DNA from: Primulina eburnea
Lineage: Eukaryota > Streptophyta > Magnoliopsida > Lamiales > Gesneriaceae
Assembly (NCBI RefSeq): GCF_022965805.1
Contig: NC_133103.1
Coordinates: forward strand, 47,251,693 to 47,315,692
Direction of reading: 5' to 3'
DNA length: 64,000 nucleotides
Shown: one piece after another, positions 10,601 to 23,627 of the stretch
Layout: every line of letters starts with the position of its first letter
Position numbering within the stretch: position 1 is the stretch's first letter
The notes under the pieces: model-generated
The model's database searches: none
The model's input: only the letters and a program-made list of their open reading frames with translations
Told to the model about the DNA's origin: nothing
Program-made: the position numbers and the translations under genes

Positions 10601-13600
10601 ACCAAGGAAGTGGTTCGTCTTTATGGGGTGCCTCAATCTATAGTAAGTGACAAAGATCCTCTGTTTATGAGACATTTTTGGACCGAATTCTTTCAATTGC
10701 AGGGCACTAAACTCAAGATGAGCTATGCCTACCACCCAGAAACGGATGGACAAACCTAAGTATTAAACTGATGCTTAGAAACTTAATTGCATTGCTTTGC
10801 AGGGGAATAGCCTCATAGTTGCGCACACTCGCTTCATTGGTCCGAATATTGGTACAATACTTCATATCAATCAGCCGCCGGAATGACTCCGTTCGAGGCC
10901 ATGTATGGGATCAAGCCCCCGCCGATTGTTCAGTTTCTGCCAGGTGAGTCCATTGTGGCAGTTGTTGCACAAGACTTGAGTGACGGGGACGAGTTGATTC
11001 GTCAGTTAAAATACAATTTGAACAGGGCACATCAGCGCGTGGTTAAACAGGCCAACGTCTGTCGTAGAGAGGCGTTGTTCAGGTAAATGACTGGGTTTAT
11101 GTAAAGCTCCATCCCCAGAGGCAGCAATCTTTATGTAAAGGAGCCTGCCAGAAGCAGGTTGCACGTTATTATGGGCTGTTTAGAATTATTTGCAAGGTGG
11201 GAGAAGTGGCATATAAATTGGAATTACCCACTGGTTCTAGGTGCATCTGGTGTTCCATGTATCATGTTTAAAGGCAGCTAAGGGAGAGCAAAACGAGGCG
11301 ATTGAGTTGCCTGCAAAGATGGAGGTTGATCTGGCCATTGACTATGAGCCTGAACAGATTGTGACAAGAAGATATAAGACGAAGACAAGGGAGCAAGTGC
11401 AGCGGGTCCTTGTGAAGTGGAAGGGCAAAAGCATGAAGGAAGCAACTTGGGAGGATGCAAACACCATGATCGCTCAACTTCCGACCTTCTGCCTTGAGGA
11501 TAAGGCTGTTTGGGGAGGAGGGTATTGACAGGGCTGGCTGTAAATGAAAGGGCTATAAATCAAATGGGTCATAAAAATAATGATAAGCCCATTATAAGAA
11601 ATGTATGTTCTAGAAGGGTGAGAAAAGAAACGCATGGGGGGAAATATAAGGAGAGAGGAGAGGAGTTAGTTAGCATTCACGTTTTCTGATTATTTTCTGT
11701 TTGAAAGTGACTAGCGAGAGCTAGGGAGTTTCTGCTTGTTACAGAGCTTGCTCTGTGTTTTTCTTGTTAATTTCCACCAATATATGTTATGTTTCCAGTT
11801 GTTATTCCTCTTCCTTCTACTAAATTCTGTTTGCTTTGTTCTGTTTCATATTTGTTCCCTGACAAATACAAATTAGATGGTGCATTCAAATAACAAGTAG
11901 AATATTTTATTTAATAAATAACTAAAACATGAATGTTCTATGAGAACAGAAATAGGGAATTGAACAAAATATACACCAATTTTTATGTTAGGAGCACTTG
12001 CTCATGAAAGCCAGTAAATTAAACCTGAGTTAATAGCTACTTTGCTATTGCTTATTTCCAGTAACAAGTAAATTCCTCAAGTTGGATCATAAAAATGAAG
12101 AAGTCAATCTAATGCAGTAACAATTTTTGGACTGTTCATGGTTTGTCCATTGTTCTAGAAATTTTGAATAGTTAATATTTACACCACTTTTATGGCTGAA
12201 AATTCAAGTTGACTGAGTCTGGTTAATATATGCTTTTTTTCCTATTTACTCATTCCACAGAGGGCCTTGCATCACTCACACAGTTCAAATTCTTATTTGC
12301 TATCAGTGTTACAATTTACTACTAACCCATTTTTCCAATGGTTAAATTAACTTTCTCTGCAATGATAACAATAACATGGGAGATAATTTTAGCCTGCAAA
12401 AACTTTTCAAGGATGATGATTTCATCATTAATTAATTATTATTCCCTATGCCATCGGACTTGACAATTTCAGTCCCTGATCTTTTACAACTAAAACAAGG
12501 TTTAGTCACAAAATATCTTGCAGGGTTTGAAAGGAACAAATAGAAGCTTTTCCGTCAGGTCCAATACACACAACGTTACTGAATGATAGTTTTTCTAAAA
12601 ACCCCAAAAACTCTTTCTTAAAAATTTCACCAGAAAACTGTGACTAAAATTTCTATATCAAAAGAAAAAAACACCAAATTTTATACCAAACAACTCATCT
12701 GGTCAGAATCTTATATGTTTTTACTAAATTACTCTCGCAGTCTCGCTTATGTAATAAAGCAATAAATGTATTGCGTATAATGGTCATTCAATATTTATTT
12801 TGCTACAAAAGATAAAGTTTACAAGATCATTATATATATGCATGTATAAAAGTATATAGAAGTATATTAATTGGATTTTATCCAAATTACTTAAAAATTT
12901 ACTCGTTTAAAAATCACTAATAAATTAAATAAGTTGAATTAATTTAATTGAATTTTAATTTGTTTTCCGGGCCAAAGTGCGCCCAATAAGAGATTTGATA
13001 TACAAGAATGGAAGTTTAGTCAAAGTTGGCCGTAAGTGAAGAGAATGGGGGTAATGTTCGCAAGGACTAAAGATATAACTGTAAATATCAAAACGAAAAT
13101 CATTATTTTGCCACTATAAGTAGAAACAAATCAGTTCAACCTCAAACCTTGCGTTTATTTGGCCGAAGATGCGGCTGTTGGGAAAGTTTACTCAAACTTG
13201 ATTTATTCTCATCCCTGTTACTCTTACCATAAGCACGCCAGTCTAGCTCTCTGGCCTCGTCATCAAAATCGTTCAATGTCTCAAGTTTCCTAATACAAAC
13301 AAATTTTGCTCATATTCACTTAAAGGAGTACTTGAAGACGGCATAAGCTAGTACAGAGAACAAATGAAATAATATATTGTCTGCAATGATAACGAAAAAT
13401 ACCCGTTCACCGGTTCCAGATGTTTTGTCCTCCGAACATTCTTTGGAGAACTCAAAACACCTTTCTGCTTCAATCTTTCCTCAAGAGCAGCCCTTACTTT
13501 TAACATTTCCAGACTCTCCGCTCCAACTTGTATATCCTGCAACAATTTAATTATGTCGAGAATGTCAAGCAAATGAATTCAGATATGATACAAGTAATAA

Positions 13601-16600
13601 CACAGTTATAACATAGCCACTGCAACAGCTTTATGGTCAATAGCAAACAAATAGCAAAGATACTAGAGCAGATATTCACAAACTCACTTGGAGCTTCTGT
13701 CGCGATTCAATATTCTTTGAACTTCTTGTGATATTCAACTCGGCTAGCTCGGGTTTTTCATCAGGCTACAATTTAATACCAACCAAAGAAAGGGAAAAAA
13801 TGAGACTACAGATTTCAGACAAGAGTTCCACAAACATTGTGCACTTGCACAATAGCTTTTATAAGATAGAGGAGTCCTAAGGCGCCTGGATATTGTAGAG
13901 TCTAGGCGCAAAATGGGAGGAAACGCACCATCTTATTAAAATGAAGTGCTCAAGGGAGAATTTTGTAAAATTTAAATTCGTAATAATATATAATATGCCA
14001 CAGCAAAAAAAAAAAGCCCTCGTATGCTTAGATATAATACAAGTAAAACACTACTTAAAACAGAAGATGGGGGGGCAACAGTAGAACAAATACTTGTTAG
14101 TTTATTAGAAAAGTAAACTACTATTGTCTTGCCTTTCATCTTAGATTTATTATCTCTGCATTTAAGCAGCATCAAATACCTGCTCGGGATTTTCAAAATG
14201 CATGGGCTTCATCGTTAAGGCACATGCCTCAAAGTGCTTAGCCCTGGCTCTTGTCAAGGCTCAAAGGGTTTATTCTTTTAACAACTAAGACTCACAGAAA
14301 GGATTAAAAAATCAAACATAAAACACACTTTCAAAGGAAAATTTTCAACTAATCTTTGAAGTTTGAGGGATTCATGGTCCCTGAGGTTTTCGATTGCTTT
14401 TAATCTTGTCCAACCAGCAGCTTTCCGGCATTAAAATAACATTTCAGGGAAAATCTAATTCATTACACCTTCAGTAAAATGAGATTGTTTTATTAATGTC
14501 TAGATTTTTCCTATAACTATAATATGGGTCTCGGTTTACTGTCATCCATAGGAACAAAATTATAATAACAATAAAAAAGAAGGGTTTCTACAGGAGTACC
14601 TAGCAAAACATAACAAAGATCCTGTTTATATAGGGTGATTATCATAATTTAGATTGAATGAGAATAATAACAGTTTTAGACATTTGCGCTGTTTGTACAC
14701 TTCATGGACGAGCTATTAAATTCCTACATTCCCTTTTTTTCTTCCTATCTCCCAGATATTTAAAATATAGGGATAATATTAATATTTTGACACAATTGAA
14801 GCTGAAACAAAATGTTAAAAGAATATTAAATATCAAGTAACCTATTCTCATCAAGCCAACATAAGATATTTATTTGGTTCTTCAGCCAAATAAGTTTTTA
14901 AAAATTGAAAAGTTGGTAAATTGACTCCAGTAACAAAATAAACTTTACGCACGATTCTGACAAACCCCTCAAACCCAATGGATGAGTTTTAATATATGTG
15001 ACAACTAAGTAACAGAAGATACTTTAAATGGGGACATACCTCAACTATTGCGTGTTTCAAGGAAGACATTGTGGAGGCAATCACTGCTTTGTTGAAAGAA
15101 TCAGCATGTGTAGCCCCCATCTCTTCAGCCAAATTCAATGCAGCTGCATGGTTCACATGTTTGCTCACAATATCCTCCACATCAAATGGAAGATTCTCAT
15201 CCAATTCTTTCATCTGCCACCAAAGAAGAAACGATAAAAATTCCGTCACTCTCAACTCGTGGTATCAGGAGACAACCAGAAGCAATGCAGGAATTTCGAA
15301 AACATAGTGAACCAAACATATTTCCGAAAGCATAAAAAGTTTCACACTAATGCTAAAAAAATATGTCCTCAGACGAATAAAATTAAAAGCCCAGCTCCGG
15401 CTAACCATTCCAAACCTTCATTTTCTTGAAACTAGAATTATTGCAATATGACAAAATCTTACGTGCATCTCCAGTATTTAAATGAATTCCCAACAAAACT
15501 TGAATAGAAATACGAAAGAGCCTTGCCAAATGATCTAATACATTTTTAGACCAGGAAACATGTCGCAATGAGAAAGCCAGCAAAAGAAACGGTAAGTCAT
15601 CAAATGAAACCTGTAGTTAATTACTTATATCACATATATTTGCGATATGATGGTACATATTCCCAAGAGAAAGGTAAAATACAAGCAAAGAGAAAATTTA
15701 ACACCAAGAAAGACATAAAGAAGATTTAAAATCCAATAGAGTTGAATCTTCTTCATACTATCTTGCATAATAAACTTTGACGCCAATAATACACAAATTA
15801 GGCCAATCTGAGAAGATATAAAAACCTTATCCAACAAACTCTTGATCTCCACAAGACGAGAAACAACTGGATGATCACGGACTGGTAGCCCTTCAGTCTT
15901 GAGAAGAAGATAGAAGGTTATAGCCTGACAGAAAGACTGCAACAGAAGCTGCTTCACCTCAATATAATGCATCACACCCTTCTTTGCACTCTCTTGTTCT
16001 CTAATCTAAATAATCAATCAACATAGTGAATAAGATTACAGAAAAAAGTTTACCTTTACTTTTAGAATAATCGAGTAGGTAATATTTGCTGCATATTGAT
16101 TTCTTGGGTACGGAATAAAATTTAAAAAACGGTGTCATTTAACAATCCAGCATCTGTCACCAAGACACAGAAATGCAATGGTCCTGATGAAGGGAAGAAG
16201 CTAAAAATTTGACACACAAACACTAAGACCATTTTCAGCGAGAGTTCATTGATAAGATAACATATTCGTTTGGCATAATGTAACATTAAACAGAGCTGCT
16301 GATTCCAAATTCTTCTTGTAGTTAACAAGCACATCTCTATTCGTTTTGAGTGACTCTCACCCTACAATTTACTTCATCTATATCCTTTTCATTTTCTCTG
16401 ATCATCTGCTGGTTGAAATGCAGTTACTTTTTCCTCCAACGCTTTCTTTTTTTGAATAATGAGCATACATTGCAATCATTATACATTGAGACTCCATGAT
16501 TCACAAATAGTTTCAAAGAAAAGATAATTTCAAGATTAGAATATCCTCTGGCATAAATAATAATTTCATGTTGTAACTGGAATGCTTTCTCAACAACAAA

Positions 16601-19600
16601 AGCTTAGGAAGTGTTTGCAACCAATAAAAGAAAGATTTTTCACTTTTCACTTAAAAAATCAATTTTTGTGGTTCTTAACCCCAAATTTTTCTTCTGCTTC
16701 TACATATTTTAATTCAAACCCAAAAGTCTAGCCCACGCTAATTCTGATTCTTAAAAAATGATTCTAGTATTTTGGTAAATAAATGAAAATTTGTCAACAC
16801 TCTTACCCCCGATATTTTTGTCTAGTCAGTATTACCCTTTAAAATACACCATCAAACTCTATCTTTTGCAAACACTTTTGGTATTTTATAAAAAACTAGT
16901 ATTAGAATAACTTATTTACCAATCACTCAACCTTAAAAAATTTCAGCTTCACTTTAATTTTCAAAGAACCCAATTACAAATTTTTCTAAGTTCTGAACAA
17001 TCTATAAATTTAATCGTTCTTTAAAAGCATAATCTTTCGCAAACGCTCCGTAAGCTAATACAACTTTAGATGGTGGATGTCATGTTTTTCAAAATCTCAT
17101 TGATAAACTGTACCAGTACGATCAGATAGTTTAATCCAAATGAAAATGAGTTTGATCAAATATAAACAAGCATACCTTGTTCACCAGTGGGTTAATTTTG
17201 TTTTCAAGTTGTTTAAGGGCACCATTAAGTTCTGACAAAAGTCCAATTAGTTCAGGAGCAGAGCTGTAAAACAATTAAACAAGTAACCAGGTTAGTAAGG
17301 CATCATAAGAAAAGAAAGGCAGGCTGCAAGTAAAATTGTTAGATTTTCATTTAAAGACCCACAAATAATTCTAACAAGAATTATGGGAACTTTTGAAATA
17401 ACAGGGGATACAAATTTACTATTTAATGTTTGATAGGAGGTGACAAGTTAATCTAAATAAATCAGAGAATCTTTTTTTGACAATATTCAAATTTTGAAAA
17501 TTTATAATTTAAACTATATTCTTTATTTAAGCAAAATAATTCAATCTATTATCATCAACGTTCAAATTTTGATCAACATGGCTCTTATTCCAACTTGCGA
17601 GGAGAATAATTGTGTTTTTCCAGCATAAATAAAATATAAATATGATGAAATAAAATATAAGTAACAATAATTTTGAATTTACTATACTTGTAAAACTTAA
17701 GTTGCTGTGAACAATTTTTTGCAATTTTACTTCTATTTTGTTAAATTCACATTCACAAGTATTGAACCTATTAAATTTTAAAATTCAATGGATAAATTTA
17801 TTACATATAAAAAGTTTCTAAGTTATTGAATAAATTTTATATAAATTAACTGAAATAAATTTGCGTAAAAAAGTTTAGAAAAATTCGTACATAACCAAAC
17901 GAATCAAAAAACAACTCTGTAAGAAAATTATTATTTACCAAAATTTGCGTAACATCGTAAAAGCTAGATGGAATGTGCGTGTGATTTATTAAAGTGATAG
18001 CCCGTTACAGCATAAAGAAATTTCTAGTATCAGTAGTTACAGTAAACATTAAGTTCAAGTTTGCATTTATTCTTCAACTTTGCATAAAGAGCGTGAAAAC
18101 TGTTGTGTGCCAAAACACCTAATTTGTCAACTTGAATTCACGACAGACAGGCTATTACTCGGCCCAATACACCAATATGAAATAAACTACACCAATATGA
18201 AGTTAACTGATGATCTAGTCAAACATAAGCTGTGTAGAATTCCAAATTACTTCGTTTCCAATAATTCTAAATCAAAATCGAAAAATTCAATATGATGGGC
18301 CAATTTCAGTTTCCCATCATAAATCACAAATCAGTTAAATGGTAAAATATAAAGCTTGATGCAAATATTGACCAGCATTTAAGTTATAATGAAAAAATTA
18401 TACAAAAAGAAGGGAAACCAGCATTTCCAGTACTCTGACAATCACACTCGTGCAAGCATAAATGACAGGTAAAAGAATCTTTTCATATTTAAGTATCTTT
18501 GTTTGTATTACAACTTCAGTATTGCAATAATTATAAAAAGTAACATCTTAGAGTCAATAAAACCTTGTAGCAACTCAATGACTTCATTCACATCTTCTAA
18601 GTTAACATGCGGATAAATAATAAAGAAGGTAAGATAGAGTGAAATCGTGCTGACCTGTAAACAACATCCATTTGTTCTTCCTTCGTCAAAGAATGTAGGT
18701 CTTTCTTTACAACCTCATACATCAAACCCATTTCATTTACTTTGTCAAAAGAAGGTCTTGAGGCAGGTTTCCCTTGGTCAAAAATTTCCTGAAATAGGGG
18801 GAGAAGATGCAATCCATAATATGATATTTCCATTCCAAGCATCGCCGCAGGAGTAAGGATCACGACTAGTAATGGATATACATCGAGGCAATCTAAAGTA
18901 TATTTCACCTCCAATGTGGGCTCCACACCAGCTACATCCTGACCATCATCTCCAAGACCATAATCCTCCATCGTCAGAGCTTTTGCTTTCTCACTCTGCA
19001 ATTTCAACACCTCTGCCTCCTCCTCAGCTGCGTCCTCATCATCGCTTGATAATGGCTTATGATTATCACAAGCATTAGATATGTCAAAACACACACCAAA
19101 ATAAAATACAAAGCAAATCTATTTCTAAAAAAAATCCCAATGTATAACTTCAAGTTGACAGGTATACACATTGATGCTTTGCACTGCTTTCAATACTCGA
19201 TTACCCGATATAGCTTATAAGTTCTCAGCATAGTTTGCCACTTATTATCGTGTCAGCCCCGAGAAGAAAAAGAGATTTTATGGTCGGTGATCATCATTAT
19301 CAAGGAATTTAAACTAGCTGGTCATAAACAAGCAGGACAACAAGCACCGAATCCATGAACCATAACTGCTCTAATTGAAAAAGAATGAGGGTCCAATGTC
19401 TTGAGGGATAGATTGCACCTTTTACTTTAGCATTTACCTCATTAAAATTTACAATACAAAATTTTGTATGAGATTATGAGAAACAAAAGATAATCTAAGA
19501 AGAAAGGTTTATCTAATGTAAGGACAATAATAGGGCATCCTCAAGATGATTAAGTTTATACAAATAGTATAGAAAGGAATAATGATTCCTACTTGGATTC

Positions 19601-22206
19601 GCAACGAGGAAACTGATAATGAATTTATTATGCAACCAGAATTGTCACCATGTATAAAAAATAACAAATAACTCACAGTACATCAACTAAAATCGTGTAT
19701 TTAAATTAAAGTAATCCTTGGAGGTAACTGCATAATTAAAAGTTCAATATAGCAATAGATGACAATCAATCAGCCTATAGTTTATGTACAATGTAAATTA
19801 AAGAACACAGAACTGTTTGGAAACTACCTCATTGACCACATCAGCACCATATTTGTATTTAGTACCGCCCCAAACAACATTTTCATGTTCCTCCTCGTGG
19901 GTATCATCAAAAATTTCATCTTCAACTCCACCAAACTCAGCCATCATGTACTTTTGAGTCCTCTGCACTATACATATCAACTATAGAAATTAATACAACA
20001 AATTTAATATATGAAGAATCAGGGAAACAAAAAATAGCCCAATCGAGGGATACCCGACTATGATGATGACCCAGGAAAAAACAAAGAACAAAGCATCTGC
20101 TCCTCTAGATTAAAAAAAAAAGTTCTAACAATAATAACTGTCATCGCATACCTACAAGTGTCACGTAGACAAATTAGTTCAGCACAAAAAGTGAAACCAA
20201 CTCTAGAAATCACCTCATGACTCATAAATCCAGTTGACTGCAGTATTGGTCATGAAGACTATAATATATGTCATAAACAAAACCCAACACCATCCAAAAA
20301 TTAAAAAACACTACCAACTGATAAAATCGAAAAGTTACAAAATCTGAACTTGATATAAGAACAAAACCCGTCACCATCCAAGAATAAAAACCACTACCAC
20401 CTGAGAAAATCGAAAAGTTACAAAATCTGAACTTGATATAAGAAAAACAATTTCTAAATCTAACAAATAAGTTTCAGACAGAGAAAAATATGCTCCAGTG
20501 ATTCTGAAACTCCCGAGGAAAGAAACCCACACTTTTTACTACATATTGTTAGGGGTGATCACGGTGCGGTTTTGCGGTTTTTTTTAAAAAATTCAAACCG
20601 AATTGCCATATGCGGTCGGTTAGTATTTTGAAAAATTAATCGCGGTTTTATGTAAAAAATCAGTCTTGCGGTTTTGAGCGGTTTCATACGGTTGCGGTCG
20701 GTTTTACGGTTTTTTTAATGAAAAATATTAGAACATATATTATAATTTATTTGAAAACAACAACAATATATTGTTTTCAAATATAAAATATAGTTCAAAA
20801 CATATAAAGATCAAAATAGATTAAACAATAATCAAGATTCAAAACTAAGTTAATAATTTAACAACACAACACATTCACAACAAAAATGACATTTACACTA
20901 TTTTATCAATTTTTTTACCTTCAGACTACAAACAAAATATTGTAGCAAAAAAAATAAATACTTTAATAAATGACTAATATGAAGTATAATTAAGAAAAAG
21001 ATAAATTTTATTTGTAAGAATAATAATTTTAAAGAGATTTAGGATATAATGAATGATGACTTCTTTTATTTGAATATGTTGTTTACAAATTATTATAATT
21101 CTAGGCCAATATTATGGCAAGCGGTTTAGGCGGTGCGGTTTGGTGCGGTTCTTGGCAAAAAAAATAACCGAACCGCGTTTGCGGTGCGGTTTATGATTAA
21201 TATTTTTAATTGCGGTTTTTCTAAAATATTATGAAAAGCGGTGGTGCGGTGCAATTCGGTTCGGGCGGTTCGGGCGGTTAATAAAAAAATTTGATCACCC
21301 CTACATATTGTTAAAGCCATATCCAGCACATTTGAATTCACAGCAAGAAGAGCTAACACTCTTACATTTTGCCTCAAAACCCTTAGGCGGGGGATCATCA
21401 ATCTCAGCATCTTCCTCTTCATCGTCTTCTTCAGCCTACTCAAAATGGTTAAAAAGAAGATGAACAAGATTTTATTAGAAATAGGATAAATTTTCAGACC
21501 TTTCTTTCACCCTTATCTAAATTAAATTCAAAGTACATTAAAAGAACAAGAAAAGAAACAGAAGTCAACAGAAAAAGAAGATAACAAAAATACAAATTTG
21601 GAATGCAATCTCGGTGAAAAGGCACACAAAAATAGCTCACCATTACTGCTTAACTTGACAATAAATAGCTCGATCAAATGAAAAATAAATAAATAAAAAC
21701 TACCACAAAACACCAAGAGAGCGAGTAAAAACATGCACAGAGAAAACGATTAGTAAACACAGAATGAATGAATCAAACAAATTCCAAAACGTTCAAAACA
21801 AATACCAAAACGTTCAAAAAGACCAAATCTTTACACCGATGAGATAAAACTAAATTAAATAAACCAAACCTCAATACCAAACACGGATTGCTCGCCCTCT
21901 TCGTCGGATTCTTCCATATCCTCATCTAACCGCAACGGCACAACATCTCTCTGCTTATGAACTAGATAAAAACACAAGCCAGTAACAACAACCCGAAAGA
22001 AACAAAAACACACAATTAAGAGTAAAGAAACACGGCTATCAATATACAGTTTCTACGGAATTCTATATAAACGGTAAATATAAACACGTACAGGCATCAA
22101 TTTCATCATTCATCATGTCTTCGTCATCCGAATTGAAGGGAATCGCCTTTTTCTTCATCGGACCACTACTTTCCTTCCTTTTGTACTTCCCTCCTTTTCT
22201 ACCCAT
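7616..22206 (-). CDS. SAS10/UTP3: SAS10/UTP3 (THALLO-like) rRNA processing factor, 16 exons
   Basis: Nucleolar SSU-processome factor of the Sas10/Utp3/C1D family, needed for 18S rRNA maturation. Exons: 22092-22206, 21870-21961, 21366-21435, 19828-19967, 18909-19055, 18655-18788, 17176-17263, 15826-16005, 15040-15213, 13688-13765, 13403-13536, 13148-13289, 8365-8618, 8018-8081, 7862-7930, 7616-7747. All junctions are GT-AG and the phases close to 670 aa. The N-terminus [13 protein letters not shown] is basic, then acidic patches; the Sas10/C1D domain (EEQMDVVY...[14 protein letters not shown]) is at about residues 225-320; [19 protein letters not shown] is near 510; the basic Sas10 tail ([21 protein letters not shown] ... 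[20 protein letters not shown]) ends the protein. Intron 3 holds a hAT element and intron 12 a gypsy remnant. It appears intact. Confidence 0.95.
9217..9756 (+). pseudogene. Gypsy reverse transcriptase fragment
   Basis: Typical Ty3/gypsy RT text: [16 protein letters not shown], then [20 protein letters not shown], then [12 protein letters not shown], then [20 protein letters not shown]. The active-site box reads [10 protein letters not shown] instead of the usual F/Y-x-DD, so one catalytic aspartate has become asparagine. The ORF stops at 9756 just before the FLGH-equivalent segment, which continues in another frame. Enzymatically dead. Confidence 0.92.
10108..10320 (+). pseudogene. Gypsy RNase H fragment
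   Basis: Reads [36 protein letters not shown] across a frame break, which is the central part of gypsy RNase H including the TDHKS acidic motif. The N-terminal part lies upstream (about 9940-10060) in shifted frames. No complete domain remains. Confidence 0.8.
10490..11086 (+). pseudogene. Gypsy integrase fragments
   Basis: The ORF at 10358-10759 joins a pre-integrase stretch to the DDE core: [14 protein letters not shown], then [18 protein letters not shown], then [13 protein letters not shown]. This contains two acidic residues of the catalytic triad. After a stop, a second piece (10883-11086) gives [15 protein letters not shown] and the following C-terminal region. The stop and a short scrambled segment separate the two. 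Confidence 0.9.
11241..11528 (+). pseudogene. Gypsy integrase C-terminus with chromodomain
   Basis: Starts with [10 protein letters not shown], the tail of the integrase C-terminal domain, then a chromodomain-like segment with [12 protein letters not shown] and EATWED, the two aromatic cage regions. This places the parent element among chromoviruses. The frame is open for 95 codons and ends at the polypurine tract. Confidence 0.85.
11526..11864 (+). repeat. 3' LTR of the gypsy remnant
   Basis: Begins TGACAGGGC directly after a purine tract (TGGGGAGGAGGG) and ends TTCCCTGACA, giving TG...CA ends. It is 339 bp long and contains an AAATATAAGG TATA-like stretch near 11640. No matching 5' copy is visible in the window. 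Confidence 0.7.
20276..20443. repeat. 84-bp tandem duplication in SAS10 intron 3
   Basis: Two adjacent units with an 84-bp period, each starting AACAAAACCC and ending AACTTGATATAAG, differing at several bases. They lie between exon 4 and the hAT element of the same intron. Confidence 0.8.
20550..21303. mobile_element. hAT-type non-autonomous element in SAS10 intron 3
   Basis: Terminal inverted repeats TAGGGGTGATCA / TGATCACCCCTA, flanked by a perfect 8-bp target duplication CATATTGT (20542-20549 and 21304-21311). The 754-bp element is AT-rich inside, and its ends are rich in GCGGTGCGGTT repeats, including subterminal inverted copies. No transposase is coded. It sits about 60 bp downstream (in SAS10 sense) of the exon 3 donor. 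Confidence 0.88.
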
Positions 22207-22480
22207 GATTAACAGTCTCGTTGATCAACTATAAGAGATCGAAAAACAAACAAACAAACAAACAAACAAATTCCTTTGAGAAAATTACAGTGTGATGCAG
22301 AAACACTATAAACAGCCCCGGAAAAGATATAGTCAGCCAAGCAGAAATGTACATACATAGAAAAATACAGGCTTAGTTTATCCTGCTGCTGCTGCCGCCT
22401 CCGCGCCGCCGCTTTCCAGAAGTGGGGAGAACTCGTAGACGCTGCCTTGTGGAGGGAAGAAAAGGAAGCGCGTGCGCGTT
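22207..22480. promoter_or_regulatory. SAS10 5' UTR / promoter region
   Basis: Immediately upstream of the SAS10 ATG on the minus strand. Contains an (AAAC)n stretch (about 22244-22271) and a GC-rich block with CTGCTGCTGC and CCGCCTCCGCGCCGCCG near 22390-22420, a probable UTR or core promoter. No clear TATA box identified. Confidence 0.45.
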
Positions 22481-22708
22481 AGCCCATTTTCTATGTTATA
22501 TATATATATTCGGTCCCACCAAAAATTAGGCAAACCTAATTATTTTCTATCAAGAAAAAATATCAAAAATACCTTTTTTAAAAAGTTTCACCAAATTTTC
22601 ATACAAAAATGGCTAATCCAACTATTTTTAGAGGTTGTATTTACTATGGAAAAATTATACGATTTTTAAGCACTTTTCTAGTATTAAAAAATATATAAAT
22701 ATTCAATC

Positions 22709-22796
22709 AAAATTATTTCGTTTTTAAACTCTATAAAAATCTAGTGATATTCTAAAAATATCATATTTTTATAGAGTTTAAAAACGAAATAATTTT
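22709..22796. repeat. Perfect 32-bp inverted repeat (hairpin)
   Basis: Left arm 22709-22740 and right arm 22765-22796 are exact reverse complements, with a 24-bp spacer that itself contains a small GATATT/AATATC dyad. It lies about 0.5 kb upstream of SAS10. No target duplication or transposon ends recognised. Confidence 0.9.
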
Positions 22797-23118
22797 TAAA
22801 CTTCAGTTTAAAAAACTTTACGAAAATAAAAAAGTATTTAAAATTTTAATAGATCAAATATCAAGTCAAGTATAATAATTTCTTTCTACCATCCTTGTTA
22901 ATTTTATAAATTAGTAAAAAATATATACGTGTTGTATGTGTTATTATTATTTTTATTCTAAATTTTATTTAATCAGAAATTCATACCAAGTTTTTTACTT
23001 TAATATAATATAATAATTATTTATTTTAATTGAAATTATTAGTTAATAATTTAACGACGATTTGAATGCTTCCACCTAGTTTAACAATCTTAAGATGGTT
23101 TCGATTCTTAAGAACATG

Positions 23119-23300
23119 AGTAGGTCTCTTGTAAGACGGTATCACGAATCTTTAACTATGAGATGAGTCAATCCTACCTATATTCACAATAAAAAGTAAT
23201 ATTATTAGCATAAAAAGTAATATTTTTCATTGATTACCAAAATAAGAGATATGTCTCATAAAATACGACATGTGAGAATGTCTCACACAAATTTTTGCAT
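23119..23300 (+). repeat. Dispersed short repeat, copy 1
   Basis: An interspersed element of about 180 bp with core text AATAAAAAGTAATATTATTAGC and edges resembling GGTCTCTTGTAAGACGG and GTCTCACACAAATTTTTG. Similar copies occur at about 24520-24684 (inverted) and 34620-34830 (inverted). The near-palindromic ends suggest a MITE. No target duplication resolved. Confidence 0.7.
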
Positions 23301-23304
23301 AAGA

Positions 23305-23404
<100 letters not shown>

Positions 23405-23627
23405 ATGCTCTTTACATTTATAATAACACAACCATATTTTATAATTTAAAAAATTTATTTTTTATCCGGTAAGTCTTTAGCAACATGTTCATTTGTCTTA
23501 GATACGCAAAATTTCGATTTAACCGAACGAATTGAATTAATTCAAAATTTTAGTTAATTCAGAAGTTCGTTTCTTAATAAAAATGAAATCAATTATTTCA
23601 GCTATATCGCTTCAATTCGATTTTGGA

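Larger units (their letters stand above)
8670..11864 (+). mobile_element. Degraded Ty3/gypsy chromovirus remnant in SAS10 intron 12
   Basis: A 5'-truncated LTR retrotransposon lying antisense to SAS10 inside the 4.5-kb intron between exons 13148-13289 and 8365-8618. Order on the plus strand: protease/RT junction remains (about 8880-9200), RT (9217-9756), RNase H (about 10108-10320), integrase core (10490-10759), integrase C-terminus (10883-11086), chromodomain-like segment (about 11320-11470), polypurine tract and a 339-bp 3' LTR. No 5' LTR or gag is seen. Frames are broken many times. Confidence 0.85.
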
